Made by a program: the position numbers and the translations under genes. From assembly GCA_020744425.1 (NCBI GenBank), contig JAGMUV010000001.1, forward strand, positions 4,464,001-4,528,000: a DNA stretch of 64,000 nt, written 5' to 3'. Source of the stretch: Dactylonectria macrodidyma. Its lineage: Eukaryota; Ascomycota; Sordariomycetes; Hypocreales; Nectriaceae. The number at the start of each line of letters is the position of its first letter. Within the stretch, counting starts at the first letter, position 1. The notes under the pieces were generated by a model. It made no database searches. It saw only the letters and a program-made list of their open reading frames with translations, and was not told the DNA's origin. Below, in pieces: positions 31,895 through 42,453 of the stretch.

Positions 31895-33793
31895 ATGAGC
31901 TACAGAGATTCCAGGCCGCAGGCCGGCCTCTATTCAAGGCCCTCCGACAGTTCGCATGAAGAGTTGTTGGACGCCGTTGCAAGCACGGGTGCAGGTATGT
32001 ATGCGTGTCGGCGCTGCCAGGAGTGGAAAGATATATTAACCACCCATCCATTAGGCACAGTGCCTCTGCAGAGCAATCAAGAGCAGTTGACAAAGAGGGG
32101 AGACCTCGCCAGAGTCGTTCCTCGGGCCCAGAAGAGTCAGCTCGACGCACCATCTGATCAGGGCGATCCGCAACTCTCCAAAAGAGCGCCGTTGACGCGG
32201 ACGGACACACCGCGGCCTGGAGCCGAGGACGAGGAAGCAGAGCAGGCATCTGAGGTATGTATGGGATCGTTTGCTCACCCAAGTCAACTACTGATGGAGG
32301 AAATTGTGCAGACTACTCGAAAAGAACCAAAACCCAAGTCTCCGACGCATCCACACGCCTCATCCATTGAGCTCAAGGTTGAGACGCTAGAGCAAGTCTC
32401 TCCAACCACGTCGTTACGGCAAAGGCAGATTGCCAGTGACGGTAGCAGCAACAGCGACGACACCCAACACCGGCTGAAGCGGGCGCAGTTGACGCGGAAA
32501 AACTTGGCCCTGTTCAACAAGATGGGGGGGGAGAAGAAGGCGTCTGCTACCCCAGAACCTACGGACAGTTCAAAACCCACGGACGATTCAAACACAACGA
32601 AGACCATCTCAACAACGTCGTCTGATTTCGGCATGAAAGCCCTTGTGAATGGCATGCTCGGCCCGGCACATTCTACGCCGCCTACGAACATAGAGAATAT
32701 ACGCGAACGACATGCCAAATCGCGTGCATCTACTTCGACCTCTAGGCTAGAGTACGAGTGTTACATAAATGACATTCGGAAAGCCCCTAATGAAGCCAGC
32801 ATGATCGCCGAAACTGGCGCATATATGCTAAAGAAACATATCGATAAGGGTTATAACCGAGCATTTAACCAACCGTTCACGGGCTTCCCAAAAGATGTTG
32901 GCTTTAACAATGGCCTGTCTGCTCCACAACCTGACTTCATCGAGGGGCTTGAGGTGATAGAATACGATCTATTTCCATTCAACATCAATGGAGCTATTCT
33001 CTATAAAGACACACCCTATTCTCTGGCATTGCCACATTTGGCCGGGGAGTGGAAGGGATGTGGAGGAAATATGGCAAAAGCGACGCTGCAGAGTTGTAAT
33101 GACGGAGCAGCCCTTGTTTTTGCCCGGAACCAGGCCCTTTCCTACCTCGGAAAACCCGACCCCCTCGGCCATGCTGAGGTCACGACTTTCACTATAGATG
33201 GCACTACTGTCAACTTCTATGCGCACTATGCTGCTCCAGCCGAGGACGGCACGCTCAAATACCACCAGTATCAGTACGCATCAGCAAACGTGATGGCCAC
33301 TTATCAAGAGCACATTTATGGCCGAAGAGGGATCAGGAATGCCCAAGACCACGCGAAGGAACGGTCATACGCCCTGAGAGACCAGCTAAAGGAGCACTGG
33401 AAGCAGCGTGGCGACGGCGGCCTCTATCCCATCGCCAGCGGAGCTCCTCCGCCTGTTCCAGATGGCACTATCGAGGAGATGAACATAAATGAGGACGATG
33501 CCAGCCACGAGATAGTCGACGAGCCTTTGCAGCCCACGCTTGTGGCGTCTTCTCAGCCGCACAAGGCGTCAAGGGCCGTCCCGTCCTCGGAGTCATTCCC
33601 ACCTACGAACGACGACGACGCTCCCAGCGGTGATGGCCACAAACGAAGGGCCTCGTCGCCACCTGACGCACCTTGTAAACGAATGAACAAGGCGAGAGGC
33701 TTCTATGTATTCGACGAGGAAAGTGGGCAATACTTTCACAAACATTCTGACGGTCGGGTCACTTGGTTTGAAGATTCTGATGATGGAAATTGA
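31895..33793 (+). CDS. DUF7924-like fungal protein of unknown function
   Basis: The frame is open over 632 codons from the ATG at 31895. Two probable in-frame introns, 31995-32054 (GTATGT...TTAG) and 32255-32311 (GTATGT...TGCAG), are multiples of three without stops, so the mature protein is probably about 593 residues. The first 270 residues are polar and disordered. The conserved core contains F-P-F-N-I-N-G, L-P-H-L-A-G-E-W-K-G, A-L-V-F-A-R-N-Q-A-L-S-Y-L-G, H-A-E-V-T-T-F-T-I-D-G and L-R-D-Q-L-K-E-H-W-K-Q. I associate these with a large, often clustered fungal family (DUF7924, thought PD-(D/E)XK-like). The E-W-K and D-x-x-E patterns could be remnants of a nuclease site, but this is speculative. 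The tail has a G-F-Y-V-F-D-E-E-S-G-Q-Y-F-H-K-H...W-F-E segment resembling a WW-like beta module. Confidence 0.75.
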   Translation: MSYRDSRPQAGLYSRPSDSSHEELLDAVASTGAGMYACRRCQEWKDILTTHPLGTVPLQSNQEQLTKRGDLARVVPRAQKSQLDAPSDQGDPQLSKRAPLTRTDTPRPGAEDEEAEQASEVCMGSFAHPSQLLMEEIVQTTRKEPKPKSPTHPHASSIELKVETLEQVSPTTSLRQRQIASDGSSNSDDTQHRLKRAQLTRKNLALFNKMGGEKKASATPEPTDSSKPTDDSNTTKTISTTSSDFGMKALVNGMLGPAHSTPPTNIENIRERHAKSRASTSTSRLEYECYINDIRKAPNEASMIAETGAYMLKKHIDKGYNRAFNQPFTGFPKDVGFNNGLSAPQPDFIEGLEVIEYDLFPFNINGAILYKDTPYSLALPHLAGEWKGCGGNMAKATLQSCNDGAALVFARNQALSYLGKPDPLGHAEVTTFTIDGTTVNFYAHYAAPAEDGTLKYHQYQYASANVMATYQEHIYGRRGIRNAQDHAKERSYALRDQLKEHWKQRGDGGLYPIASGAPPPVPDGTIEEMNINEDDASHEIVDEPLQPTLVASSQPHKASRAVPSSESFPPTNDDDAPSGDGHKRRASSPPDAPCKRMNKARGFYVFDEESGQYFHKHSDGRVTWFEDSDDGN

Positions 33794-34559
33794 GGAGGGC
33801 GGTTGTTCGGGTTTTTTTTTTTGGCAGGTTGTAATTGGCTTCACCATCTTCGTACCTCAGATCTGGATATCGCTGGCGATAAAAGGAAAAAGTCTGATCG
33901 GGTTGGTTAGATGGTCCTCGTGAGTGCTTGCATCCCACCTGGGTTAACGGTAACGGTAGTTGGACTGTCTCTAAGAGCGGGAGCACGCGCTGGGTCAATC
34001 GCCCTAGATCAATTGCCTTAGTCAATGCCAGGTTACTTAGTTAACGGCGCTGGGTTCAATCGCTCTAGATCAATTACGTTGAATCAATCCCGGTCAGACA
34101 GTTCATACTAGCCAGTCAATAACACACAAACAGACCATCACCCAATTCGTACCAAGCGCTGTCTCACGATGTCCGACCACAAGTGCATCAATGCCTTCCA
34201 GCTAAAGAGGCGCATCGCTCCACGCACCGCCACAGTCAGACAGAGTCAAGATCCGCCAGCGCCAAATACGTCTGCGTTGCCGCCGAGTCTGCCGCTACTC
34301 CCATCACAGTCGCCGCGTGGCTGCAGGGACACTGGCCTGGTCCCCATTTTGTAACTATTTTCAGCAAGCTAATAAGAGCTCAGACCTAGGGCAACTAACA
34401 CCGCTTCAATGCTTCCTCTGTCCGGATCGTCGGCTGTGTGCGTCCCTGATCTCGGTCCTCCCCACAACGTGGTGTCGGCTTGGCAATGGGCGATGCCATG
34501 ATGAGGTGCCCCTGTCGAGAGTTATGTCAAGAAAAGCATTCCCCTTCCATACCCTTCCC
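33794..34559. other. Intergenic region after the DUF7924-like gene
   Basis: It contains an oligo-T stretch at 33812-33821 (likely 3' UTR), the duplicated segment at 33985-34085 and otherwise unassigned sequence. No gene is supported. Confidence 0.55.
33985..34085 (+). repeat. Two-copy imperfect direct repeat (CGCTGGGTTCAATCGC...)
   Basis: CGCTGGGTCAATCGCCCTAG followed by ATCAATTG recurs 57-58 bp later as CGCTGGGTTCAATCGCTCTAG followed by ATCAATTA. Shorter TCAATCCCGG and TCAATGCC echoes surround them. Confidence 0.65.
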
Positions 34560-34860
34560 TTGAATCACAGGTCTGCCTTGCCTGAAATGTACCTCTGGAT
34601 ACGTTGTCGGCGTTGTCGGCGTTGTCGGTGTAGCAGCGTGGACCAGGAAGTTCTCCGGGCGCAGATCTGAGTGCATTACACCACGCCGGTTGCAGGCCGC
34701 CGCACCCTCTGCCCGGAGAGAGGGGCCGCCAGGCTGCCCGATGGGCTAGGAGATGTTCCTTGTGTGCTGCCAGGATGCCGTGTTCAAACCGTAGCTTGGC
34801 CTGCTCCAGGGGCAACCCGTGCGGTTGGTATCCCGGAGTCGCAATAGAGCGTCTCGTTTG
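34560..34860 (-). pseudogene. Small fragment of a fungal protein-kinase-like gene
   Basis: Read on the minus strand across frame changes, the segment gives A-K-L-R-F-E-H near 34800 and then V-M-H-S-D-L-R-P-E-N-F-L-V-H near 34640-34680. The latter is a recognisable kinase catalytic loop (H-x-D-x-x-x-x-N). Frames are disrupted between the two pieces, and the D-F-G and activation segments are missing. It is a short dead remnant, adjacent to the LINE fragment. Confidence 0.45.
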
Positions 34861-34939
34861 GCGTGGTTCTCCAAACAGCCGTTGCTTATTCGCGAGACAC
34901 CGGATGGGTTGGGCTACTGTGCTTGCCTGTGCTGTACGA

Positions 34940-35345
34940 TTTATGACGTGATGATTGCATCGGAGTTTGCGGCTGATAGATGCTCAGCCAGCCGGATTGC
35001 CGGGGCTGCTTGTTCCCGGATTGTGAAATTGAATTCTCTAGGGGTGGCTTCCGGGGAGAGTGTCTTGTCTTTGGGCTTGGTGAAGTGCATGAGCTCGCAC
35101 TTCCCAAGTTCGACTACCACCATGTGTTCCGCGCCTCAGCTCAAGATCTGAGTTAGGTTCTTGCTCAACCGAACGGCGTTCTCCTCGAGGATCCTTCCTG
35201 TTCTGACGACGCAAATGTTGTTGGCGTAACTGAGGCGGCAGCCCCGGTCCTCCAGGAAAATGTCCGCCATGTAGAGAAGGAAGAGGACTGGTGAGGTCGG
35301 ATGTCCTTGTGGTAGCCAGCAGGTGATAGCGCTAAAGATGGCGAA
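34940..35345 (-). mobile_element. Decayed non-LTR retrotransposon (LINE) reverse-transcriptase fragment
   Basis: The minus strand reads W-L-P-Q-G-H-P-T-S-P-V-L-F-L-L-Y, then a catalytic box Y-A-N-N at 35217-35228 where active enzymes have [YF]-A-D-D. It continues with K-C-E-L-M-H-F-T-K-P-K-D, the segment that follows the palm in Tad/I-type LINEs. An in-frame stop separates the box from the later part. GAC-to-AAC changes at both aspartates fit C-to-T mutation on the other strand, as RIP would cause. No endonuclease domain, 5' end or poly-A tail is visible. The following 300 bp to 35661 hold nothing recognisable. Confidence 0.65.
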
Positions 35346-35661
35346 GTTCAGGGAAGGACGAGGCGACGTCGGTTTGGAGTGAACGGTTGGTGTGCCTCGA
35401 CCACAATCTGTTTACCGGGCTTGAAGCCTGAACCTAGGGTGGCGTAGTCCGTTGCGGGCTCGTTGGACATGGCTGCTGAATATCCCTTGCTCCAAATGGG
35501 GCGGTTGTGTTGCAGGACTGGGGACGGTGTTGCCAGTGAGAGGCTTGTTGAACATACTCGCCGGATAGTCGTGCTCGGCATGGAGTGATTGATCTCGTTA
35601 GGCGAGTGTAGCTGCGGGCTAAGGCGGCCACATCCGAGTACGAGTTCAAGTCAAAGTCAAG

Positions 35662-37048
35662 TCAAGGGCCTCGGATGCTCTGCCGATGACTGGGTTCCCC
35701 CATCCTACACTGCTGTCGGGAAGAAGCAGCACCGGCTAGTTCATTGTCAGCCGAGTAATTCTGTAAAGTCTCGCCATCACTTCCGGGCGTACTCGGCGGC
35801 GCCTTGGGACTAATCTCCTTGACCGTCTTCTCCGCGGTGATGGCCGGCACAATGTTTCCAAAGTACCTGAGCGCGGCCTGGCTCTGGTCACGAAACATAT
35901 CCAGATACTCCCGCCGCTGCTCTAGATCACGGAAGGACTGTTCCAGCGCGGCTCGCACGTCCTCAGCGGGGATCCGGAGAACCCTGCGCACCCTGTTGGT
36001 GATGCGGGCAGAGTTGGCATGCACGTAGTCTATCGAGGACAATTGTGCCGCAGTCTTGGCCTCCAGCTGCCTGGGGACGGCGTAGGGGGTCTGCTGGAGG
36101 TCGTGAGCCACGGTTGCGGCCATGGCTCGAGTGCAACGTCAGATTATGTGTGCCGCGAAATTGGTAAGGGCAACTAACATACCTGTAATCAAGGCCCTGG
36201 AATGAGCAGCTGGTAAAGGCTGTTGTTACCCACAATGCGGGCCAACGTTAAGGCTGGGTCTAATCACCGATGCAAGTCGGTTAAACGGCGTGGGTGGCGT
36301 CGTGGTTCAGGCCCGGGTCGTCGATGAGAGTAACGTCCATTACCTCCTTGTTACTGCTAAGCAGGGACTCGTCCGCCGTCCGCCGTCCGCAGGTCAGGTC
36401 GTTGACAAAGATCTTACACTGCGCATACTGGGCCTCCGCCACGACTCGCTCTAGGTCTTGCAGGGGCGAAGACGTCGTGGGCGTGTTGTGGGATGGCGGC
36501 ATGAACCTCTTCAGGACCCGGTTTCTTTTTTTGGCACGCAGCACCTCGTAGAGAATGGCGATGCATGGTTGCTGATCTTCGGAACAATGCGGCGACGCAG
36601 CAACGCGTTGTAGACTATCGGCTTTCCGGCGTTCACGTCGCCTGTGACCAGGATCTTTGCTTAGCGGATGGTTGATCCTCTCCCGCAGAGACGAGAGTTG
36701 TCGAACGCAGGTGCCTATCTTCTCTTCCAGGACCGAGGCGATGGTTTCCTTTCCCAATCTCAGGACGAATTAATCATGTTGGGGGGCGCCGAATCTAACG
36801 TACTGCCATAAGACGAGAAGCTCCGGCGTTGTCGGTAGCGAGCTGAAACCGTCGTCGTCGTCGCCGCCAAGATCGGCTGTGGGCTCCCTAAGGGGTTTCA
36901 AGGAAGGGTAGTGCAAACGGCCACTTGGAGTTCGCGGCCTGCATTTCCTTTAGCTGCTCGATCGCGGTGTCGATGGAGCAACTAAGGGCGATGCGCTTCT
37001 CGTCATACCATGACTGGTAGGAGGCATCCGGCAGATGCGGCACTGGTG
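35662..37048 (-). pseudogene. Mitofusin (Fzo1-like dynamin GTPase) pseudogene, internally deleted
   Basis: Minus-strand pieces in order are: an N-terminal part with Y-D-E-K-R-I-A-L, E-Q-L-K-E-M-Q and K-W-P (37048-36888); I-A-S-V-L-E-E-K-I and L-S-S-L-R-E-R-I (36750-36660); a G1 loop I-L-V-T-G-D-V-N-A-G-K-P at 36620-36655; E-D-Q-Q-P-C-I-A-I-L-Y-E-V near 36570; L-I-D-D-P-G-L-N (G3) at 36311-36334, then a stop; and a C-terminal part with S-I-D-Y-V-H-A-N, V-L-R-I-P-A-E-D and L-E-Q-R-R-E-Y (36123-35662). I associate these with fungal Fzo1, which fuses mitochondrial outer membranes. Damage: the G1 Ser is Pro, a one-base loss near 36580 shifts frame, G3 Ala-Pro is Asp-Pro, and most of the protein between G3 and the C-terminal coil is deleted. 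Confidence 0.6.
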
Positions 37049-37889
37049 GCATGGTCGACAGGGAGACGATTTGAACGTTGAGGAGCCGAGTAGGGTAATT
37101 GCAACTCGTAGCCAGGTTTCCGTTGGTTATTGGAGAGCTCTCGCAAGGCAAGTGATAAGCATGCTGCCTTTTGATGTTCACGTGGACGATTTTGCCGCCC
37201 AGGACCCGGCGTCGAGTTGCCCGGGGTCTAGCTAAGCGCACAAGGCAGCGACTCGGAGGGGCATTCCCTTAGCTTCTAGTGCCTCCTACCGCAGGAGCCC
37301 CCGCAATCAGTCGTAGCAGGGTCGGAAATCGGGACGTAGCAGTTGTCGAGAATGGAATGGGTCCATAGGTCGAGGGTGGAGCGAAGAGGTGAAGGTGGAG
37401 CGAAGAGGTCGGTGCAAACTAGCGGGGGAGGGGCTAAGAAGTAGAAAAAAAGTGTGGCTTTGGCCGATGAACAGCCTGTCACTAAAAATGGTGCGGAATG
37501 TGAGCCAGGATTGATGGCTAAAGCAACTAGCGTGTCGGAAGATTGAAGCTTTGTCTGGATGAACATTTCTAACGAGATTTGCCGTCGCGGCCACGGCATG
37601 GTCCTCAGACCCCAAGAAGGATATCCAACACCAACAACCCGGCTCCAGGCTCCAGGCCACTTTGACATCCGGGCCTCCACCGAAACCCCGACCCGTCCCC
37701 GGGTCGCATCGACCATTACACCACAGTCGCCTCTACCGCAAAGCTCAGAACGATCTACAATGAGCAGTGGACTGCGTGGTAGGTGTAGACCAACCTGTAA
37801 TAACAATACTGGGGAAGATGACCTGGCGAAGATTGACATTTCCCATCAATTTCGCCGCCACGAAAGCCTGGTCCATCCATGTGTTGAAG
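37049..37889. other. Unassigned sequence between mitofusin remnants
   Basis: Frames of 117-187 codons occur on the minus strand but show no motif I recognise. It could be further decayed mitofusin sequence or unrelated DNA. Confidence 0.4.
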
Positions 37890-38191
37890 CCAATCCAACC
37901 TCCCCCTTCCCAGACTTGAGTTGGGGTTCAAGCTCTTCGAGTACCCGAATGCCCTTCTCCGGCTCCAACTGGGGCGACTTCGCGATTTACTGTCGCGAGC
38001 ACGTTGACGTCGTTTAGTATGTTGAGAAGGTAGTGTTTTGCCGAGGCCAACTTGGATCTCGCCCTCTTTTCTATAATAACGTTGCACAATGACTCTTCCA
38101 GCATCTCGAAATTGCGAATGCCCTCTAGATCTTTCCCTCTGCATTTGTAGTCGTCGTTAGGCTCATCGCCGCCGCCGCCGCCGCTTGACAT
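37890..38191 (-). pseudogene. Mitofusin middle-region fragment, out of order
   Basis: The frame has I-R-N-F-E-M-L-E-E-S-L, E-K-R-A-R-S-K-L-A, A-K-H-Y-L-L-N-I-L-N-D-V-N and A-T-V-N-R-E-V-A. This is the helical region that follows the GTPase domain in fungal mitofusins. The next frame continues with L-E-E-L-E-P-Q. It lies upstream of the remnant holding the N terminus and GTPase, so the order is not that of a normal gene. Either two decayed copies lie in tandem or one was rearranged. Confidence 0.5.
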
Positions 38192-39436
38192 ACCGCCATC
38201 CCCTGTGCTCTATGCGGGTGACCCTGTTTTGCTTGATGGAGATGGCCAAGTTTCAAGTCCAGGTTCAGGACAGCAAGCTGTGGCGTGACTTGTGGTGTGA
38301 GTAGCGGTGGCACGCCCTCTGTTCATTTCTCGCCCATTCTGCTCTTAATATGTAGTTTCGGATCGTCGAGTCGACGGAGGGGGCAGCTAAAGGCATCGTT
38401 GATGAGCTAGGCAAGACCGCAGATTGCGCGCGCTGGACGTTGGGGCGCGTTTTTGACGTTCCCGAAAAGTCGGCTTCAGATCCGTTAAGAGGGAGATAAT
38501 AAATGTTCCAGAGACGGAGGTGTTCATCTCTTGCAGGCTCCTGAGGAGGTGGATTTACCCTATCAATAGATCGTCCAAGGGCTGCTCTATGACGGTCATA
38601 CCAAAGCTGCTCGATAAGAGTTAGCTTGGATCGGGTGATCCGGCTGGATTGCCATCATGTCCGCACATGCGGCGATCTGTTGGTCATCTTCTGTCGTGCT
38701 GCCGACGTATCCAGAATCTCGCAATGACCCGAAAACGCGAGGCTCCTAAGTTATATAAGCCGCCTAATTAGGCATTAACGCCAATTTCCGATTGCACTAA
38801 CCTTAAGGGGCAGGAGCCAGAATAGGATATGTATAATACCCACATACGTTACAGGATTGTCAGAGTGGTCACCTAAGCTATGTAACAGCATGAGGCATCG
38901 ATCAGCGCCGCAGTAAGGCCGCCCGTAGCCTGAATGGAGGAGAGAATTGGTCCCGCTCCGGGGTGCCTGCGGGGTAGCTCCGGGGAAGCTGGCAATGATT
39001 GGGGGTTGCGATTGGCACGGATCGTCCTGGCATCCTCCTTGGAGAGCTGGGACCTGTGATAGGCGCGTCTAAAGGGCAATCCTGCCTGCCCTCCCAGTAA
39101 AGCCAAGATCGATGATAGGTGCGTTTACAATATTTACACGAAACCCGGTTAAACGGCTGCGCTCAGAGATGACGCGCGAACGACTACAACGTAGTATCTC
39201 TTTGACTGTCGTAAGGCTAATAAACTTACCCCAGTGGCAGGGATTCAAACCAACGAAGTTACCAAGCGTACCATTGATATCCCAGGCCCCGTGGGGACTA
39301 TGGGTCAAAATGGAGTCTTCCATACGACAGTCAAAGGGATAAAAGGTCATCACACCTCCCGCTCGTCCTCTCTGGCTGTCACTGGCGATCCTTTGCTCTT
39401 CCAGACTCTTCCCTTTTCCGGTATCCATCAGGCAAC
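38192..39436. other. Intergenic region upstream of the sugar permease
   Basis: No gene is supported. The last 300 bp should contain the permease promoter and leader. An AT-richer patch lies at 38740-38850. Confidence 0.55.
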
Positions 39437-41311
39437 ATGAGTGAAAAACCCGTCACCTCAAAGTCGCCCAGCAGCCTCCTCGAGGTTGAGGGGCAAAACC
39501 CCATCGACCATGCGGCCGATCTCGATGAGAAGGCGCGTGTTGCCGACTACAAGGCTGACGCTATTGAGGCAGAGAACGCCGAAATCAACATGGGCGTGCT
39601 AGAAGCTGTTCGAGCCTACCCCATGGCCAGCCTGTGGGCTTTCGTCATGTCTTGCACAATCGTGAGCTGCTCCCTTCTCCCTTCTCTCCCTTCCACCTTT
39701 TGTGTCCAATTTGCTCTCGAATGATGGACTTACAACTAACCTCGTCGCAAGATTATGGAGTCATACTGTGTCTTCCTCGCGGGCAACTTCATCGCAGTCC
39801 CCAAGTTCGAACGCCAGTATGGCATCAGAAGCCCAACTGATCCTTTGGAATGGTTTATTGAAAGCAAGTGGCAGTCGGCGCTTCAGGTAGGAGGGCCACT
39901 CGGCGCTCTCATTGGCGTCGTCATCGCCGGCCCTATTACCAGCCGCATTGGATACCGTTGGGCGACCATCTCCGGTCTCATGCTGCTTAATGCCTTCATC
40001 TTCATCTTCTACTTCGCCAAGTCGCTTCCCATCATGTTGCTCGCCCAGCTTCTTGAGGGTATTCCATGGGGCATCTTTATTGCCAACGCGCCAGCGTATT
40101 GCAGCGAGATCGTGCCAATCCAGCTGAGAGCACCCGCCACACAAATGCTGCAAATGTTCTGGGCTATCGGGGCCATCATTGTGGGGGCTGTCACTTACGT
40201 ATATAATGAGGATACGACTGAGGACGCATACAGGTTCGTACCCCCCCTTATACCATGGAAGGCTTCGCTCATATCTATACCCCAGAATTCCTATTGCTCT
40301 GCAGTGGATGTTCCCTACACCTCTCGCTATCCTTATCTTCTGCGCACCAGAATCACCTTGGTGGCTGGTTCGAAAGGGGCGTCTCGATGACGCAGTCCGC
40401 GCCGTGGGTCGGCTAGGACGCTCATCGGTGATCGAGAATGCGAGCGAGACCGTCGCTATGATGCGTCGTACTATTGAGCTTGAGAAGACCGAGACGGAGC
40501 CCAATCTTCTGGAACTTTTTCAGGGCACTGACCGCTACCGCACCCTCATTGTGTGTGGTGTATACGCGGCCCAAAACCTCACTGGTAACCTTATTGCTAA
40601 CCAGGCTGTTTACTTCTTCAAACGTAAAGTGCCCTTCCTCTCTGACGCGACTGTATAGACTAACATAACGCGCAGAGGCCGGTATCAAAACGGACACAGC
40701 GTTCGCCTTGGGTCTCATCACTTCCGCCCTGCAAACTGTCATGGTCATGTTGTCTTGGATCCTCACAACATACCTCGGCCGTCGGACAATCTACGTCTGG
40801 GGTTCGGCCATTAACGTCGTTTTCCTTATTGCTCTCGGCATCGCAGGCTCTGTTGGAGCGTCGACTGCCGCCTCTCTTGCCCAGGCCTCACTTGGTCTCA
40901 TCGTCTCCGTCCTGTTCACCCTCGGTCCAGCTCCTGCCTCATGGGTCTTCATCGGAGAGACCTCCGCCATTCGCCTCAGGCCGCTTACAACTGGTATCGG
41001 TCGCGGCTGCTATTACATTGTCAACATTCCTTGCATCTTCATGGCAAGCTACATGCTGAACCCCGAGGTAAGACTGCCCTGATATGATGTTGCTAGGGTG
41101 ATGGATGCTGACATAAAAACAGTACGGAAACATGGGCGGCAAGTGCGGCTACGTCTGGGGTGCCACTGGTCTTATCTGCACAGTCCTGGCGTTCATCTAC
41201 CTACCGGAGATGAAGAATCGCTCCTACCGTGAGATCGACATCATGTTCAAGCGCAAGATCCCGGCTCGCAAGTGGAAGAAGACTGTGATTGATATCAACG
41301 ATGATGAGTAG
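39437..41311 (+). CDS. MFS sugar permease, alpha-glucoside transporter type
   Basis: Five exons: 39437-39661, 39752-40233, 40286-40623, 40676-41067 and 41123-41311. Introns are 52-90 nt with CTAAC or CTGAC branch sites. The protein is 541 residues with 12 hydrophobic segments. Sugar-porter signatures are visible: L-E-G-I-P-W-G-I-F, Y-C-S-E-I-V-P-I-Q-L-R-A, P-E-S-P-W-W-L-V-R-K-G-R, G-R-R-T-I-Y and L-P-E-M-K-N-R-S-Y-R-E-I-D. The E-S-P-W-W and Q-L-R forms match the maltose/alpha-glucoside:H+ symporters of fungi. It should act in the plasma membrane importing disaccharides. The donor at 40234 (GTTCGT) is weak, but joining there is required for the conserved R-I-P-I-A-L-Q-W segment. Confidence 0.9.
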
Positions 41312-41789
41312 ATGGGCATGTCGCCTCGTAAAGAACGGCGTTGCTGTGTGCAAGAGTCGGTTCCCATGGTCGCCAAGGAGGGGTGGCTTTGCCCCGTTGA
41401 GTCTACTTGTCATCGTCTACAGCTACCTTTAGTCAATGAACAGGCAAATCGAAACTGTAATCTCTTAAATGAACTGTAACTCTTGGTCGTTAACTACATC
41501 TGAAATCTTACGGTTGTGTGATCCAAAGAAAATTCGTTGCCACTTCCGAGCCTTTCCAGGTGCCCTGCAATGCAGGTGCAGCAGACGTTCTAGAAGACGA
41601 CTAGAACCTCCGTTTTACGAATCGATTTCCAGACTGCGGAGTCAGCAACGATTGTGCCCAAGGTACCCTGGACAGCTTTTTCTACAATATGGACTACCGC
41701 ACCGACTTTGCGGAGTCGAGAATTTCACATAATGGGCATAACGAGTAAGGGCTGCCAGTGACTAGCGACAGCAGCAGCAAACCCCTACG
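41312..41789. other. Intergenic region after the sugar permease
   Basis: Only the permease 3' flank and unassigned sequence are here. No gene is supported. Confidence 0.5.
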
Positions 41790-42005
41790 GTAAATACCCC
41801 GGCGTGTGCTCTGGTGGCATTGTAGCAACCATCCTCGACGAGGTCACCTCGATGCTCTTCCTCATCAACAAGGCGCACGGGCCATTCCCGACGGCGCAGC
41901 CATGACGGGCTACCCTAAACACGAGGTTCCTCAGGCCGGTCAAGGTTCCGGCGAGGCTACCTGTGCCGGGTGTGGGTGAACAAGGTCGAGGGGCGCCAGT
42001 ATTTC
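41790..42005 (+). pseudogene. Hotdog-fold (PaaI-like) thioesterase remnant
   Basis: The plus strand reads C-S-G-G-I-V-A-T-I-L-D-E-V-T-S-M near 41805-41855, then a stop (C-A-T-G-A context at 41899-41903). In another frame it reads N-T-R-F-L-R-P-V-K-V-P near 41916-41950. The pair matches the helix and following strand of fungal 4HBT/PaaI thioesterases (G-G-x-x-A-T-x-x-D-E ... R-F-L-R-P-V). It is broken by a frameshift, and both ends are missing. Confidence 0.5.
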
Positions 42006-42453
42006 CTGCAATTCTCTTTGTCAATCAATTTCGTAAAGGGGGTCAGTCCTTGCAGAGGTCAGTTGCGGCAGCTCCATCTGCGGAAGACATGTCGGCAAAC
42101 TGAGAAGGGTTGTCCTTCGAATGGAGGCGCGAGGATGTTAAGACGTGAGTCGGGGATACGCAAGGCGGCAAGTTTAGTCAGTTTGGGTACGAGGGTGTCA
42201 AAGATGCAAACGTGTTACCGAGATGGAGAAAGGGAAGAAAGTAACACCTGATGCTGTTGAGAGGTCTTTGAACACTACGTTCCGAGGAGCCAAAATGGCG
42301 CTGACGATAAATACCGCCCCAGTTATTATTAAAAAGGAATACGGGAGGCCACGGCGTAAAGGCGAATTGTCCTGGGTTCCAAGAGCCGCCAACAGAGAAG
42401 CAATGCCGATCATTAGAATTGCAGCGTTTGAGTTGAATCCAGTATATCAGTGA
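42006..42453. other. Spacer, nothing recognised
   Basis: Short frames on both strands, no motif. It lies between the thioesterase remnant and the 3' end of the kinase remnant. Confidence 0.45.
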
